Source: Catellatospora coxensis (GTDB lineage: Bacteria; Actinomycetota; Actinomycetes; Mycobacteriales; Micromonosporaceae). From it: DNA of 64,000 nucleotides. The position numbers and the translations under genes were made by a program. The DNA lies in assembly GCF_016862635.1 (NCBI RefSeq), contig NZ_BONI01000017.1, positions 62,001-126,000 on the forward strand. Direction: 5' to 3'. Positions 23,025-32,745 of this stretch are shown here, piece by piece. Each line of letters begins with the position of its first letter. Position 1 is the stretch's first letter. Under the pieces are notes generated by a model. It was not told where the DNA came from and ran no database searches. It saw nothing but the letters and a program-made list of their open reading frames with translations.

Positions 23025-23510
23025 TCAGGCCTTGTCAGCGGCCTCGTCGGCCTCGCCGGCCTCGCCGGACAGGACGGCGACCTTGTCCTCCTGAGCGGCC
23101 TTCTTGGCCTGGGCCTTGGCAGCCTTCGCCGGCGCCGCGGGCGCCGCCACCTCGAGCTCCTCGACCAGCTCGATGATCGCCATCGGAGCGGCGTCACCCT
23201 TGCGCGGGCCGGTCTTCACGATCCGCGTGTAGCCACCGTTGCGGTTCGCGAAGCGCGGGGCGATCTGCTCGAACAGGGCCACGAAGACGTCCCGCTCGGG
23301 GATCGACTTGCGAACCTCGCGGCGAGCCGCCAGGTCGTCCCGCTTGGCCTTGGTGATGAGGCGCTCGGCCAGCGGGCGCAGCCGCTTGGCCTTCGTCTCG
23401 GTGGTGGTGATGCGGCCGTGCTTGAACAGCGACTGGGCCAGGTTGGCCAGGATCAGCTGCTCGTGCGCGGGGCTGCCCCCGAGGCGGGGACCCTTGGTGG
23501 GCGTGGGCAT
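23025..23510 (-). CDS. rplQ: 50S ribosomal protein L17
   Basis: 161 residues, beginning [20 protein letters not shown]. The conserved core is [35 protein letters not shown]. The last 45 residues are an Ala/Lys/Glu-rich extension ([20 protein letters not shown]) of the kind common in high-GC actinobacteria and absent from the 127-residue E. coli protein. It binds 23S rRNA near the tunnel exit side. It follows rpoA by 43 bases, the normal alpha-operon order. Confidence 0.97.
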   Translation of the reverse strand: MPTPTKGPRLGGSPAHEQLILANLAQSLFKHGRITTTETKAKRLRPLAERLITKAKRDDLAARREVRKSIPERDVFVALFEQIAPRFANRNGGYTRIVKTGPRKGDAAPMAIIELVEELEVAAPAAPAKAAKAQAKKAAQEDKVAVLSGEAGEADEAADKA

Positions 23511-23553
23511 TGGTGCTCCTTGATGTCTATCCGAGCTGCCGAGGCAGGTTCGG

Positions 23554-24576
23554 TTACAGCTGCTCGGTCTCGCGGTAGTCGTCAGTGTCGTAGTCGGCGT
23601 CGCCGTAGGAGTCCACGACGTGAGCCGGGTCGAAGTTCGGAGCCGAGTCCTTCAGCCCCAGACCCATCCCGGCGAGCTTCATCTTCACCTCGTCGATGGA
23701 CTTCTGCCCGAAATTCCTTATGTCGAGCAGGTCCGCCTCGGTGCGCCCGATGAGCTCACCGACGGAGTTGATGCCCTCGCGCTTGAGGCAGTTGTACGAG
23801 CGGACGGTCAGGTCCAGCTCCTCGATCGGCAGCGCCAGGTCGGCAGCGAGCTGCGCGTCCTGCGGCGACGGGCCGATGTCGATGCCCTCGGCGGTCTCGT
23901 CCAGCTCGCGGCACAGACCGAACAGCTCCACCAGGGTGGAACCGGCCGACGCCAGCGCGGTCCGCGGCGAGATGGACGCCTTCGACTCGACGTCGATGAT
24001 CAGACGGTCGAAGTCGGTGCGCTGCTCGACACGGGTCGCCTCGACCCGGTAGGTCACCTTGAGCACCGGCGAGTAGATCGAGTCGACCGGGATGCGGCCG
24101 ATCTCGGCGCCGGCGTTCTTGTTCTGCGCCGCCGTGACGTAGCCCCGGCCCCGCTCGACGGTCAGCTCCATGTCGAGCCGGCCCTTGCCGTTCAGGGTCG
24201 CGAGCTTGAGGTCCGGGTTGTGCACGGAGACACCGGCCGGGGGCTGGATGTCACCGGCGGTCACGTCGCCAGGGCCCTGCTTGCGCAGGTACATGCTGAC
24301 CGGCTCGTCGTGCTCCGACGAGACGCACAGGTCCTTGACGTTCATGACCAGCTCGACCACGTCCTCCTTGACACCGGGGATCGTGGTGAACTCGTGCAGC
24401 ACACCGTCGATCTTGATGCTGGTGACGGCCGCGCCCGGGATCGAGCTGAGCAGCGTACGACGCAGCGAGTTGCCGAGGGTGTAGCCGAACCCGGGCTCGA
24501 GCGGCTCGATGGTGAACCGGGAGCGGGTCTCGTTGATCGACTCTTCGGTGAGAGTCGGCCGCTGAGAGATAAGCAC
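23554..24576 (-). CDS. rpoA: RNA polymerase alpha subunit
   Basis: 340 residues from the GTG at 24576 ([21 protein letters not shown]), with AGGAG seven bases upstream; the frame runs further 5' without homology. The N-terminal dimerisation domain has [28 protein letters not shown]. The C-terminal domain has [20 protein letters not shown] and [20 protein letters not shown], the helix-hairpin-helix that contacts UP elements and activators. An acidic tail, DYDTDDYRE, ends the protein. It assembles the polymerase core with RpoB and RpoC, both in this window. A perfect hairpin (24629-24657) precedes it. Confidence 0.98.
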   Translation of the reverse strand: MLISQRPTLTEESINETRSRFTIEPLEPGFGYTLGNSLRRTLLSSIPGAAVTSIKIDGVLHEFTTIPGVKEDVVELVMNVKDLCVSSEHDEPVSMYLRKQGPGDVTAGDIQPPAGVSVHNPDLKLATLNGKGRLDMELTVERGRGYVTAAQNKNAGAEIGRIPVDSIYSPVLKVTYRVEATRVEQRTDFDRLIIDVESKASISPRTALASAGSTLVELFGLCRELDETAEGIDIGPSPQDAQLAADLALPIEELDLTVRSYNCLKREGINSVGELIGRTEADLLDIRNFGQKSIDEVKMKLAGMGLGLKDSAPNFDPAHVVDSYGDADYDTDDYRETEQL

Positions 24577-24628
24577 TGGTGAACTCCTATACGTTGGGCG
24601 CCCACTATTTGACGCCACGCGTAATGGC

Positions 24629-24657
24629 GGCCGGTGCGGCGAATCGCCGCACCGGCC
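24629..24657 (-). other. Perfect 13-bp intercistronic hairpin between rpsD and rpoA
   Basis: GGCCGGTGCGGCG, loop AAT, then CGCCGCACCGGCC, ten bases after the rpsD stop. No U-tract follows on the minus strand. It could be a partial terminator, an RNA-processing stop or a 3'-end stabiliser separating ribosomal-protein and polymerase dosage. Confidence 0.65.
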
Positions 24658-24666
24658 AGAGCACTA

Positions 24667-25293
24667 CTACTTGGAGTAGAGCTCGACGATCAGCTGCTCC
24701 TGGACCTGGGTGTCGATCACCTGGCGGGCCGGAAGCGAGTGAACGAGAACCTTGAACTGGCTGGGGATGACCTCCAGCCAGGCCGGAACGCCGCGAGAGC
24801 CGGCCTCCGCCTGCGCCACCACGAACGGCGTGAGCTCGCGGGACTTGGTCCGGACCTCGACGATGTCGTGCTCGGTGACGCGGTACGACGGGATGTCGAC
24901 CTTCTTGCCGTTGACCAGGAAGTGACCGTGCTTCACGACCTGACGGGCGTGGTCACGGGACTTGGCCAGGCCGGCCCGGTAGACCACGTTGTCGAGGCGC
25001 GACTCGAGGATCTGCAGCAGAACCTCACCGGTCTTGCCCGACTTGCGGTTGGCCTCTTCGTAGTAGCCGCGGAACTGCTTCTCCAGCACGCCGTAGATGC
25101 GGCGGGCCTTCTGCTTCTCACGAAGCTGCAGCAGGTACTCGGACTCCTTGGTGCGGCCACGGCCGTGCTGGCCGGGCGGGAAGGGGCGCGACTCGAACGG
25201 GCACTTCGGCCCATCGCACTTGCTGCCCTTGAGGAACAGCTTGACCTTCTCACGACGGCAGCGGCGGCAGTCTGCGCCGGTGTAACGTGCCAT
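24667..25293 (-). CDS. rpsD: 30S ribosomal protein S4 (zinc-containing form)
   Basis: 208 residues starting [20 protein letters not shown] at ATG 25293; an upstream in-frame start gives a non-homologous extension. Four cysteines (CRRC and KCDGPKC near residues 9-31) form the zinc site of the C+ paralogue, not the zinc-free form some actinobacteria induce under zinc limitation. The S4 RNA-binding domain is seen in [20 protein letters not shown] and [13 protein letters not shown]. It is a primary 16S binder and in many bacteria the translational repressor of its own operon. Confidence 0.98.
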   Translation of the reverse strand: MARYTGADCRRCRREKVKLFLKGSKCDGPKCPFESRPFPPGQHGRGRTKESEYLLQLREKQKARRIYGVLEKQFRGYYEEANRKSGKTGEVLLQILESRLDNVVYRAGLAKSRDHARQVVKHGHFLVNGKKVDIPSYRVTEHDIVEVRTKSRELTPFVVAQAEAGSRGVPAWLEVIPSQFKVLVHSLPARQVIDTQVQEQLIVELYSK

Positions 25294-25307
25294 TTGTCTA
25301 TCTCCCC

Positions 25308-25715
25308 TTAGACCCGGCGCCGCTTGGGCGGACGGCATCCGTTGTGCGGCTGCGGCGTGACGTCGGAGATCTGCCCGACCTCGAGACCGGCAGCGGTCAG
25401 CGAACGGATGGCGGTCTCACGGCCAGAGCCCGGACCCTTGACGAACACGTCGACCTTGCGCATGCCGTGCTCCATCGCGCGACGCGCGGCGGCCTCGGCG
25501 GCCAGCTGGGCGGCGAACGGAGTCGACTTGCGCGAGCCCTTGAAGCCGACCTGACCGGCGGAGGCCCACGAGATCACAGCACCGGTCGGGTCCGTGATGG
25601 ACACGATGGTGTTGTTGAACGTGCTCTTGATGTGCGCCTGCCCGTGGGAGACGTTCTTGCGTTCTTTGCGCCGGACCTTCTTGACTGCGGCCCCAGCGCG
25701 TGCCTTGGGTGGCAT
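25308..25715 (-). CDS. rpsK: 30S ribosomal protein S11
   Basis: 135 residues with a basic N-terminus ([20 protein letters not shown]). The S11 core follows: [57 protein letters not shown] and [17 protein letters not shown] at the end. It lies on the platform of the 30S subunit, lining the mRNA exit channel with S7 and S18. It follows rpsM by 42 bases and precedes rpsD by 14 bases. Confidence 0.98.
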   Translation of the reverse strand: MPPKARAGAAVKKVRRKERKNVSHGQAHIKSTFNNTIVSITDPTGAVISWASAGQVGFKGSRKSTPFAAQLAAEAAARRAMEHGMRKVDVFVKGPGSGRETAIRSLTAAGLEVGQISDVTPQPHNGCRPPKRRRV

Positions 25716-25757
25716 ATCTTTATGCGCTCCTTCTCGATGCGGTTGCTAGAACAGCGA

Positions 25758-26138
25758 TTACTTCTTGCCGGGCTTCTTCTTGCCGGCCACGGTGCGCTTC
25801 GGGCCCTTGCGGGTACGAGCGTTCGTGCGAGTGCGCTGTCCACGGACGGGCAGGCCCTTGCGGTGCCGGATGCCCTCGTAGCAACCGATCTCCACCTTGC
25901 GGCGGATGTCAGCGGCGACCTCGCGGCGCAGGTCGCCTTCAACCTTGAAGTTCGCTTCGATGTAGTCACGAAGCTGGACGACCTCTTCGTCGGAGAGGTC
26001 CTTCGCCCGCTTGTTCGGGTCGATGCCCGTGGCGGAGCACAGCTCCACCGAGCGGGTGCGGCCGATGCCGTAGATGTAAGTAAGCGCGATCTCCAGCCGC
26101 TTTTCGCGGGGAAGATCGACGCCGACGAGACGTGCCAT
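25758..26138 (-). CDS. rpsM: 30S ribosomal protein S13
   Basis: 126 residues from the ATG at 26138 ([20 protein letters not shown]), with GAGGAG upstream; the frame is open 15 codons further without homology. It contains the helix-hairpin-helix [14 protein letters not shown] and the basic C-terminal tail [20 protein letters not shown] that reaches the P-site tRNA. It contacts L5 in bridge B1b. The spacing of 183 bases from rpmJ is longer than at the other junctions here and holds no recognisable feature. Confidence 0.97.
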   Translation of the reverse strand: MARLVGVDLPREKRLEIALTYIYGIGRTRSVELCSATGIDPNKRAKDLSDEEVVQLRDYIEANFKVEGDLRREVAADIRRKVEIGCYEGIRHRKGLPVRGQRTRTNARTRKGPKRTVAGKKKPGKK

Positions 26139-26321
26139 TGCGGGCTGCTCCTCGATGTTCGCGGAGGTCTGCGCCCGATCCATCCCCCACCTGCCCGGGT
26201 GGGGCCCCGGCCTCCGACCGGGGGTTGATCCGCAGAGCTGTCCGACGAGTCGGAGCGTTCCCGCGGCTGGAACGAGCTATTGCTGGTGCTGCAACTACAG
26301 GCGGTGCCAGGAGGCTGAAAT

Positions 26322-26435
26322 CAGCCCTGGCGCTGCTTGTGGCGCGGGTCGTCACAAATGATCATGACCCGGCCGTGCCGGCGGATGACGCGGCACTTGT
26401 TGCAGATCTTCTTGACACTCGGCTTGACCTTCACG
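26322..26435 (-). CDS. rpmJ: 50S ribosomal protein L36 (zinc-containing form)
   Basis: 37 residues, from the GTG at 26435 to the TGA at 26322-26324. It begins [20 protein letters not shown] and ends DPRHKQRQG. It has C11, C14, C27 and H32, the classic L36 zinc ribbon. Located between infA and rpsM, its standard place. It is the smallest protein gene in the cluster, and its short length could cause it to be missed. Confidence 0.95.
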
Positions 26436-26520
26436 GCTCGCCTTTGCTGCTATTCCCGGCCCGCACAGCGTCGAGCCAGGGAAAGACGGACACGGACTCA
26501 CCCCGGTGGAGTCAGTTCGA

Positions 26521-26742
26521 TTACTTGTAGCGGTAGACGATCCGCCCGCGGGTGAGGTCGTACGGCGAGAGCTCGACGACGACCCGGTCCTCGGGCAGGA
26601 TGCGAATGTAGTGCTGACGCATCTTGCCGCTGATGTGGGCCAAGACCTTGTGACCGTTAGCGAGTTCGACCCGGAACATGGCGTTCGGGAGTGGCTCGAT
26701 AACCCGGCCCTCGATCTCGATGGCCCCGTCCTTCTTCGGCAT
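26521..26742 (-). CDS. infA: Translation initiation factor IF-1
   Basis: 73 residues, a single S1/OB fold ([60 protein letters not shown]). It occupies the A site of the 30S subunit during initiation. It starts [12 protein letters not shown] after GGAGGAT. First gene of the infA-rpmJ-rpsM-rpsK-rpsD-rpoA-rplQ operon. A promoter candidate and a copy of the 24-nt motif shared with rpsL and rpsJ lie upstream. Confidence 0.98.
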   Translation of the reverse strand: MPKKDGAIEIEGRVIEPLPNAMFRVELANGHKVLAHISGKMRQHYIRILPEDRVVVELSPYDLTRGRIVYRYK

Positions 26743-26887
26743 ATCCTCCGCTACCTGACATAGGGTGAATTGGGTCGGCCCACCTGGTCCATCGCGATCC
26801 GGGAAGCCGGATCACGCCAGCCGCGGTTCCACCCGACCCCCGAAGCGCGGGGAGCATGGCGGAGTGGACGCGGTGCGCCGATTGGCC

Positions 26888-26917
26888 AGTCTACGCCCAC
26901 CTCGGCATCGATACCAA
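26888..26917 (-). promoter_or_regulatory. Candidate infA promoter
   Basis: On the minus strand TTGGTA (26912-26917), an 18-base spacer and TAGACT (26888-26893) form a reasonable vegetative sigma-factor promoter. It would give a leader of about 140 bases before infA. In 26743-27097 this and the inverted repeat at 26968-27036 are the only features besides the 24-nt motif. Confidence 0.5.
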
Positions 26918-26926
26918 ACCACCCCC

Positions 26927-26950
26927 CGACCCCCGCGGCCGGGAGTGTCG
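26927..26950 (-). promoter_or_regulatory. Copy of a 24-nt translation-operon motif upstream of infA (22/24)
   Basis: Matches the motif at 40244-40267 and 45084-45107 except at two positions. On the minus strand it reads CGACACTCCCGG followed by CCGCGGGGGTCG. The change inside the stem (A to G opposite U) keeps pairing as G-U on the minus-strand RNA only. It lies about ten bases upstream of the -35 of the promoter candidate at 26888-26917. Confidence 0.55.
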
Positions 26951-26967
26951 CAACCCACACCCACACC

Positions 26968-27036
26968 CGCCGCAACTCTTGAAAAGTCGCGGCTTCGGGC
27001 GGGCGGGATAGGCGCATCTCTTTAAGAGTTGCGGCG
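26968..27036 (-). terminator. Inverted repeat downstream of map
   Basis: CGCCGCAACTCTT (26968-26980) and AAGAGTTGCGGCG (27024-27036) pair perfectly over 13 bases with a 43-base interior. A third partial copy of the right arm, GTTGCGGCGC, follows at 27043-27052. Placed 60-130 bases beyond the map stop, it may end the secY-adk-map transcript before infA. Confidence 0.5.
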
Positions 27037-27097
27037 CGAAAAGTTGCGGCGCGGGGCGCGGGGGCGCGGCGGCCTGGGGCGGGCCAGGGTGGGCGGG

Positions 27098-27922
27098 TCA
27101 GGCGGTGGCGGCGGAGGTGAGCAGGTCGCCGAGGCGGGCCCGGCCGCCGTCGGGGGCGGTCAGGACCCAGACGCCGTCTTCGAACAGGCCGATGGAGTGC
27201 TCGACGTGCGCGGCGTGGGAGCCGTCCGTGGTGACGACGGTCCAGCCGTCGTTCAGCTCGGCGGTCCGGGCGGAGCCCATCGTGATCATCGGCTCGATGG
27301 CCAGGGCCATGCCGGGGATCAGCTGCGGACCGCGGCCGGGGCGGCCGTGGTTGTGGATGTGCGGCTCCTGGTGCATGGCCGTGCCGATGCCGTGGCCGCC
27401 GTACCCCTTGACGATGCCGTACTTGCGGGGCGCCTTGCGCACCGCGGACTCCACGGCCCACGAGATGTCGGTCAGCCGGCCGGCGCCCGAGCGCACCCCG
27501 CGCGCCGCGGCGGCGATGCCGGCCCACATCGAGTCCTCGGCGACCTCGGCCATCCGCAGCAGATCGGGACGGGTCTCCCCCACCCCGACGGTGATCGCGG
27601 CGTCGCCGTGCCAGCCGTCCAGGATGGCCCCGCAGTCGATCGAGATCAGGTCGCCCTCGGCCAGCACGTGCTTGGGGTTCGGGATGGTGTGCACGATCTG
27701 CTCGTTCACCGATGAGCAGATCGTGCCCGGGAAGCCGTGGTAGCCCTTGAACGACGGGATGGCGCCGTGCGACCGGATCACGTCCTCGGCGACCGCGTCC
27801 AGCTCCGCGGTGCTGACCCCGGGCTTGACCGCGTCACGGGCCGCGGCCAGCGCCGCCGCCACCACGAGCCCGGCAGCGCGCATCAGGTGCAGCTGCTCCG
27901 GGGTCTTGATCTCGATGTCCAT
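27098..27922 (-). CDS. map: Type I methionine aminopeptidase
   Basis: 274 residues, the pita-bread metalloprotease that removes initiator methionine. Metal ligands are visible in LISIDCGAILDGWHGDAAITVG (two Asp), KGYGGHGIGTAMHQEPHIHNHG (His) and ALAIEPMITMG (Glu), plus DGSHAAHVEHSIGLFEDGVW near the end (Glu). The substrate-side His lies in FKGYHGFPGTICSSVNEQIV. No N-terminal SH3/zinc extension of the MAP-Ic type is present. The order adk-map-infA is the usual one. 27923-28161 to its left in transcription holds no gene. Confidence 0.97.
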   Translation of the reverse strand: MDIEIKTPEQLHLMRAAGLVVAAALAAARDAVKPGVSTAELDAVAEDVIRSHGAIPSFKGYHGFPGTICSSVNEQIVHTIPNPKHVLAEGDLISIDCGAILDGWHGDAAITVGVGETRPDLLRMAEVAEDSMWAGIAAAARGVRSGAGRLTDISWAVESAVRKAPRKYGIVKGYGGHGIGTAMHQEPHIHNHGRPGRGPQLIPGMALAIEPMITMGSARTAELNDGWTVVTTDGSHAAHVEHSIGLFEDGVWVLTAPDGGRARLGDLLTSAATA

Positions 27923-28161
27923 GTGCTCGGCCGTCGCCTTCCCCCGCCGGACCGGTCACTGCCGGGCGATTCCTGCCCGGCGGGGACCGTCCAGCGTTTT
28001 CGTCGCCTCATGTCCGCGGGACGAGCCGCCCGCCGTCGCGCGGACGGCGGCAGCCCGCCGCCCCGCCGACACGAAACCGACCGTCACCGGTCATCGCGTG
28101 TCCAGCAGGAGCGGTCATGATCCCTGCAGGCGCCGGCCCCACCGCCGAACGCCAGGCAATG

Positions 28162-28815
28162 CTACGCGCTGAAGGAGCGCAGCTCGTTGATGGCCCGCTC
28201 GGTGACGTCCTCCACCGGCCCGGTGGCGTCGATCCCGACCAGGCGGCCCTGCGCGCCGTAGTGGTCGACCAGGGGGGCGGTGTCGCGGGCGTACACCTTC
28301 AGGCGCTCCGCGATCGTCTCGGCCTTGTCGTCGTCGCGCTGGTAGAGCTCGCCGCCGCAGCGGTCGCAGAGGCCCTCCCGGCTAGACGCGTCGAACTCGA
28401 TGTGCCAGATCTTGCCGCAGCCGTGGCAGGTGCGCCGACCGGACAGCCGCCGGATGACCTCGTCGTTGTCGACGATGAGCTCCAGCACCAGGTCCAGGTT
28501 CGCGCCCGTGTCGGCCAGCATCTTGTCCAGCGCCACGGCCTGCGGCACGGTGCGCGGGAAGCCGTCGAGCAGGAAGCCGTCGGCGGCGTCGGCCTCGGCC
28601 AGCCGGCTGCGCACCATGTTGATGGTGACCTCGTCCGGCACCAGGCCGCCCGCGTCCATGTAGCGCTTGGCCTCCAGGCCGAGCGGGGTGCCCTGCGAGA
28701 CGTTGGCCCGGAAGATGTCACCCGTCGAGATCTTGGGCACGGACAGGTGCGAGGCGATGAACTCCGCCTGCGTTCCCTTGCCCGCGCCGGGCGGACCCAC
28801 CAGCACCAGCCTCAT
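28162..28815 (-). CDS. adk: Adenylate kinase
   Basis: 217 residues, long form. P-loop [15 protein letters not shown] at residues 7-21, the NMP-binding region [35 protein letters not shown], and a LID domain with a four-cysteine zinc site (CHGCGKIW and CDRCGGEL). It catalyses ATP + AMP to 2 ADP. It sits 70 bases after secY in the standard secY-adk-map arrangement. Confidence 0.97.
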   Translation of the reverse strand: MRLVLVGPPGAGKGTQAEFIASHLSVPKISTGDIFRANVSQGTPLGLEAKRYMDAGGLVPDEVTINMVRSRLAEADAADGFLLDGFPRTVPQAVALDKMLADTGANLDLVLELIVDNDEVIRRLSGRRTCHGCGKIWHIEFDASSREGLCDRCGGELYQRDDDKAETIAERLKVYARDTAPLVDHYGAQGRLVGIDATGPVEDVTERAINELRSFSA

Positions 28816-28885
28816 CGTGACACCCCTCTAAAACCGGCGAACCGGCGGCGCGAGAACGCGCCGCCGATCCGCTGCGCCCGCTTGC

Positions 28886-30214
28886 TCACCGAAGGAATCC
28901 CTCGTAGCTGCGCTGCATGAGCTGGCTCTCGATCTGCTTGACCGTCTCCAGACCGACACCCACCATGATCAGCACCGCGGTGCCGCCGAAGGGGAAGTTC
29001 TGGTAGGCCTGGGAGTCGAGCCAGATGAAGAACAGGTTCGGCAGGATCGCGATGATGCCGAGGTAGAGCGCGCCCGGCAGGGTGATCCGGCTCAGGATGA
29101 AGTCGAGGTAGTCGGCGGTGGGCTTGCCCGGCCGGATACCCGGCACGAAGCCGCCGTACTTCTTCATGTTGTCCGCGATCTCGGTCGGGTTGAACGTGAT
29201 CGAGACGTAGAAGTACGTGAAGAAGATGATCATCAGGAAGTAGAGCAGGATGTAGCTCCACTTGCTGGGCACCGTCAGGTAGTCGCGCAGCCAGATCTGC
29301 ACCGTGCCCGGGTTGTTCTGGTCCATGAACTGCAGGGCCAGCGTGGGCAGGTAGAGCAGCGACGACGCGAAGATGACCGGGATGACACCCGCCTGGTTGA
29401 CCTTCAGCGGGATGTAGGTCGAGGTGCCGCCGTACATGCGCCGGCCGACCATGCGCTTGGCGTACTGCACCGGGATGCGGCGCTGCGCCTGCTCGATGTA
29501 CACCACCAGCGCGATGACCACGACGACGAGCGCGAGCACGCCGACGAAGCCCCACCAGCCCTTGGACTCCTTCAGCTGCCAGCCCTCGCTGGGGAGGCGG
29601 GCGGCGATGGAGGTGAAGATCAGGACGGACATGCCGTTGCCCACGCCGCGGTCGGTGATGAGCTCGCCGAGCCACATCACGACGCCGGTGCCGGCGGTCA
29701 TGGTGACGACCAGCGCGGTCAGCGTGACCCACTGCGGCAGCTGGGTGTTCGGCACGATCGGGAACTGGTCGCACGCGCCCTGGAACAGCTGGCCGGAACG
29801 CGCCAGGGCCACGAAGGCCGAGGACTGCAGGACGGCGAGGCCCAGGGTCAGGTAGCGGGTGTACTGGGTGATCTTCGCCTGGCCGGACTGACCCTCCTTG
29901 CGGAGCTGCTCCAGGCGCGGGATGACCACGGTGAGCAGCTGCAGGATGATCGACGCCGTGATGTACGGCATGATGCCCAGCGCGAAGACCGACAGGGACA
30001 GCAGAGCGCCGCCGGAGAAGAGGTTAAGGAGCGTGAAGACGCCGTTCTCGGCACCCGACTCCATGGCGGTGATGCACTTCTGCACGTTCCCGTACGAGAC
30101 ACCGGGGCTGGGCAGCGTGGCACCGAGGCGATAGAGCGCGATGATCCCGAGCGTGAACAGAATCTTCTTGCGCAGGTCAGGCGTCTTGAACGCACTGACA
30201 AAAGCGGAGAGCAA
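28886..30214 (-). CDS. secY: Protein translocase subunit SecY
   Basis: 442 residues with ten predicted membrane helices, the pore of the SecYEG channel; SecE is at 59551-59943. Seen: ILFTLGIIALYRLGATLPSPG at the first helix, FSGGALLSLSVFALGIMPYI (second helix/plug side), SIILQLLTVVIPRLEQLRKEG, WLGELITDRGVGNGMSVLIF and MVGRRMYGGTSTYIPLKVNQ. The start is a TTG at 30214 with AGGAGG nine bases upstream. A terminator separates it from rplO, so it likely has its own promoter in 30215-30476. Confidence 0.97.
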   Translation of the reverse strand: MLSAFVSAFKTPDLRKKILFTLGIIALYRLGATLPSPGVSYGNVQKCITAMESGAENGVFTLLNLFSGGALLSLSVFALGIMPYITASIILQLLTVVIPRLEQLRKEGQSGQAKITQYTRYLTLGLAVLQSSAFVALARSGQLFQGACDQFPIVPNTQLPQWVTLTALVVTMTAGTGVVMWLGELITDRGVGNGMSVLIFTSIAARLPSEGWQLKESKGWWGFVGVLALVVVVIALVVYIEQAQRRIPVQYAKRMVGRRMYGGTSTYIPLKVNQAGVIPVIFASSLLYLPTLALQFMDQNNPGTVQIWLRDYLTVPSKWSYILLYFLMIIFFTYFYVSITFNPTEIADNMKKYGGFVPGIRPGKPTADYLDFILSRITLPGALYLGIIAILPNLFFIWLDSQAYQNFPFGGTAVLIMVGVGLETVKQIESQLMQRSYEGFLR

Positions 30215-30476
30215 CTTCTTCCTCCTGCGCGCGGCACCGGGGGCCGGTGGCTGTCGTGTAAAGGGGCGTGACTGGGTGTGTGGTGCGAGCCGTGACCGTT
30301 ACGGTCGGCCTTCACCGCGCCACGCGCAGTTTACGCGTAGCTGGGATCGGACTCTAACAGTCCCGACCCTCAATGGTCAGGTCTGCACGGCACATATCTG
30401 TGCCAGCCTAGGCCTTGGCAGCGCTCGTGCCCAGTGGCGACGACCTGCGTCTTGCCCAGAAAGGCCGTAAGCCGAG
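30215..30476 (-). promoter_or_regulatory. Leader and promoter region of secY-adk-map
   Basis: No gene. A weak promoter candidate reads CTGACC, 18 bases, TAGAGT on the minus strand near 30345-30375. A small dyad, GGCACATATCTGTGCC, occurs close upstream of it. Neither is strong evidence, but the terminator at 30477-30510 implies that a start site must exist here. Confidence 0.35.
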
Positions 30477-30510
30477 CGTGGCGCCCGACCTAGGTCGGTC
30501 GGGCGCCACG
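30477..30510 (-). terminator. Terminator after rplO (end of the spc r-protein genes)
   Basis: CGTGGCGCCCGACC (30477-30490) and GGTCGGGCGCCACG (30497-30510) form a perfect 14-bp stem with a six-base loop, 14 bases past the rplO stop. No U-run follows, as is common in high-GC actinobacteria. Confidence 0.75.
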
Positions 30511-30523
30511 TCTGCGACTGTTC

Positions 30524-30967
30524 TTACAGCTCCGTCACGGAGCCGCCGGCAGCAGCGATCTTCTCCTTGGCGGAGGCGCTGAAACCGTGCGCCGACACCT
30601 GGAGCTTCACGCCGCCGAGCTCGCCGGTGCCGAGCACCTTGACCGGGTGGCCCTTGCGGACGGCACCGGCCTCGGCCAGCTCCAGCGGGCCGACCTGGCC
30701 GCCGTTGGGGAACAGCTCAGCGAGCCGGTCCAGGTTCACGACCTGGAACACGACCTTGAACTTGTTCCGGAAGCCCTTCATCTTCGGAAGCCGCATGTGG
30801 ATGGGCATCTGCCCACCCTCGAACGACGGCTTCACCTGGTAGCGGGCCTTCGTACCCTTGGTACCGCGACCGGCGGTCTTGCCCTTGGAGCCCTCACCAC
30901 GACCCAGACGGGTCTTGGCGGTCTTGGCACCGGGCGCCGGGCGGAGGTGGTGGATCTTGATCGTCAT
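30524..30967 (-). CDS. rplO: 50S ribosomal protein L15
   Basis: 147 residues with the Gly/Lys-rich N-terminal extension typical of L15 ([60 protein letters not shown]) and the globular C-terminal part [20 protein letters not shown]. The ATG shares one base with the rpmD stop (TAATG), a re-initiation arrangement. Last r-protein of this run; a perfect hairpin follows. Confidence 0.98.
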   Translation of the reverse strand: MTIKIHHLRPAPGAKTAKTRLGRGEGSKGKTAGRGTKGTKARYQVKPSFEGGQMPIHMRLPKMKGFRNKFKVVFQVVNLDRLAELFPNGGQVGPLELAEAGAVRKGHPVKVLGTGELGGVKLQVSAHGFSASAKEKIAAAGGSVTEL

Positions 30968-31149
30968 TACTCAACCTCCTCGACCTTCACGAGGTGGCTG
31001 ACCGCGAAGATCATGCCCCGAATCTCGGGACGGTCCTCTTTCACCACCACGTCGTTGATCCGCTTGAGCCCGAGCGAACGCAGCGACTCACGCTGGTTGC
31101 GCTTGCGCCCGATGTCGGACCGCAGCTGGGTGACCTTCAAACGTGCCAT
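30967..31149 (-). CDS. rpmD: 50S ribosomal protein L30
   Basis: 60 residues starting [20 protein letters not shown] at the ATG at 31149, with [20 protein letters not shown] and ending HLVKVEEVE. It is the compact bacterial L30. It follows rpsE by two bases and precedes rplO with a TAATG overlap. Confidence 0.96.
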   Translation of the reverse strand: MARLKVTQLRSDIGRKRNQRESLRSLGLKRINDVVVKEDRPEIRGMIFAVSHLVKVEEVE

Positions 31150-31151
31150 GG

Positions 31152-31778
31152 TTACGCACCCGCTCCCGCACGCGCGGCCAGCAGTGCGGCCGGCGCGACG
31201 TCCTCGACCGGCAGCCCGCGGCGAGCCGCGATGGCCTCCGGGGACTCCAGCATCTTCAGCGCGGCGACGGTGGCGTGCACGATGTTGATCGGGTTCGAGG
31301 AGCCGAGGCTCTTCGACAGCACGTCGTGGATGCCCACGCACTCCAGCACGGCGCGCACCGGGCCGCCGGCGATGACACCGGTACCGGCGCTGGCCGGCTT
31401 GAGCAGCACCACACCGGCCGCCGCCTCACCCTGCACCGGGTGCGGGATGGTGGAGCCGATCCGGGGAACCCGGAAGAAGTGCTTCTTGGCCTCCTCGACA
31501 CCCTTGGCGATCGCCGCGGGCACCTCCTTGGCCTTGCCGTAGCCGACACCGACGTTGCCGTCGCCGTCGCCGACGATCACCAGTGCGGTGAAGCTGAAGC
31601 GCCGACCGCCCTTGACGACCTTGGCGACACGGTTGATCGTGACGACGCGCTCGAGGTGCGGGGTCTTCTCGACGGGCGCGTTGCCGCGACCGTCGCCGCG
31701 GCCACGGCGCTCGCGACCACCGCGGTCGCCGCCCTCAGTGTTACCGGAACCCGTGCCCCGGCGTTGTGGTCCTGGCAT
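31152..31778 (-). CDS. rpsE: 30S ribosomal protein S5
   Basis: 208 residues from the ATG at 31778 ([20 protein letters not shown]). A Gly/Arg-rich N-terminal extension of about 40 residues, usual in actinobacteria, precedes the double-stranded-RNA-binding core ([40 protein letters not shown]). The second domain is [21 protein letters not shown]5 works with S4 and S12 in decoding fidelity. The frame remains open upstream in an unrelated Arg/Pro-rich stretch antisense to nothing useful, so the start follows homology. Confidence 0.97.
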   Translation of the reverse strand: MPGPQRRGTGSGNTEGGDRGGRERRGRGDGRGNAPVEKTPHLERVVTINRVAKVVKGGRRFSFTALVIVGDGDGNVGVGYGKAKEVPAAIAKGVEEAKKHFFRVPRIGSTIPHPVQGEAAAGVVLLKPASAGTGVIAGGPVRAVLECVGIHDVLSKSLGSSNPINIVHATVAALKMLESPEAIAARRGLPVEDVAPAALLAARAGAGA

Positions 31779-31795
31779 TATCCCAGCCACCTTTC

Positions 31796-32185
31796 CTAGA
31801 ACTCGAGTCCAGCACCGCGCGCGGCGTCCGCCAGAGCCGCGATGCGGCCCGCGTAGCGGTTGCCACCGCGGTCGAAGACGACCTTGGTGATTCCGGCGGC
31901 CTTCGCCCGGTCGGCGAGCAGGGCGCCCACCTTGCCGGCGATGGCGCTCTTGTCGCCCTCGGCGCCCTTGATCGAGGCGTCCATGCTCGAGGCGGACACC
32001 ACGGTGTGGCCCTTGGTGTCGTCCACGATCTGAACCCAGATGTGGCGCAGCGTGCGGGTGACGACCAGGCGGGGGCGCTCGGCAGTGCCGCTGAGGTTCC
32101 GGCGGATGCGGAAGTGCCGACGCGCCTTGCCGACGGCCCGCTTGGCGGCGACGCCGTTGCGGCGCTTGAGCAGCGTGGCGGTCAC
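31796..32185 (-). CDS. rplR: 50S ribosomal protein L18
   Basis: 129 residues. Core: [40 protein letters not shown] and [20 protein letters not shown]. It binds 5S rRNA with L5 and L25. It starts at the GTG at 32185, which shares four bases with the rplF stop (GTGA). Confidence 0.97.
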   Translation of the reverse strand: MTATLLKRRNGVAAKRAVGKARRHFRIRRNLSGTAERPRLVVTRTLRHIWVQIVDDTKGHTVVSASSMDASIKGAEGDKSAIAGKVGALLADRAKAAGITKVVFDRGGNRYAGRIAALADAARGAGLEF

Positions 32186-32733
32186 TTCTTACCTGCCTTT
32201 CCAGCCTTACCGGCCTTACGGCGGATGACCTCGCCCTGGTACTTGACACCCTTGCCCTTGTAGGGCTCCGGCGGGCGGATCTTCCGGATGTTGGCGGCGA
32301 CCTCGCCGACGAGCTGCTTGTCGATGCCGGTGATGTGGAACAGCGTCGGCCGCTCCACCGTGAAGGTGATGCCGTCACGCGGCGACACCACGACCGGGTG
32401 CGAGAACCCGAGAGCGAACTCCAGGTCGGCGCCCTTGGCCGTGACACGGTAACCGGTGCCGTTGATCTCCAGGCTCTTCTTGTAGCCCTCGGTGACGCCG
32501 ACGATCATGTTGGCGACCAGGGTACGAGAGAGACCGTGCAGCTCCTTGGCACGACGCTCATCGTTCGGGCGGGTGACGAGCAGCTCGCCGCTCTCACCGC
32601 GCTCGGCGATGATCGGCTCGCTGAGCGTGTGCTCGAGCGTGCCCTTGGGGCCCTTGACCTTGATGGTCTGGCCATCGATGGTGATCTCGACGCCGGAAGG
32701 CACCGGGATCGGCTTACGTCCGATTCGCGACAT
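32182..32733 (-). CDS. rplF: 50S ribosomal protein L6
   Basis: 183 residues, two L6 repeats: [36 protein letters not shown] and [20 protein letters not shown], with the signature [19 protein letters not shown] near the C-terminus. It lies near the GTPase centre. It follows rpsH by 12 bases and overlaps rplR. Confidence 0.97.
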   Translation of the reverse strand: MSRIGRKPIPVPSGVEITIDGQTIKVKGPKGTLEHTLSEPIIAERGESGELLVTRPNDERRAKELHGLSRTLVANMIVGVTEGYKKSLEINGTGYRVTAKGADLEFALGFSHPVVVSPRDGITFTVERPTLFHITGIDKQLVGEVAANIRKIRPPEPYKGKGVKYQGEVIRRKAGKAGKAGKK

Positions 32734-32745
32734 TGCAGACCTTCC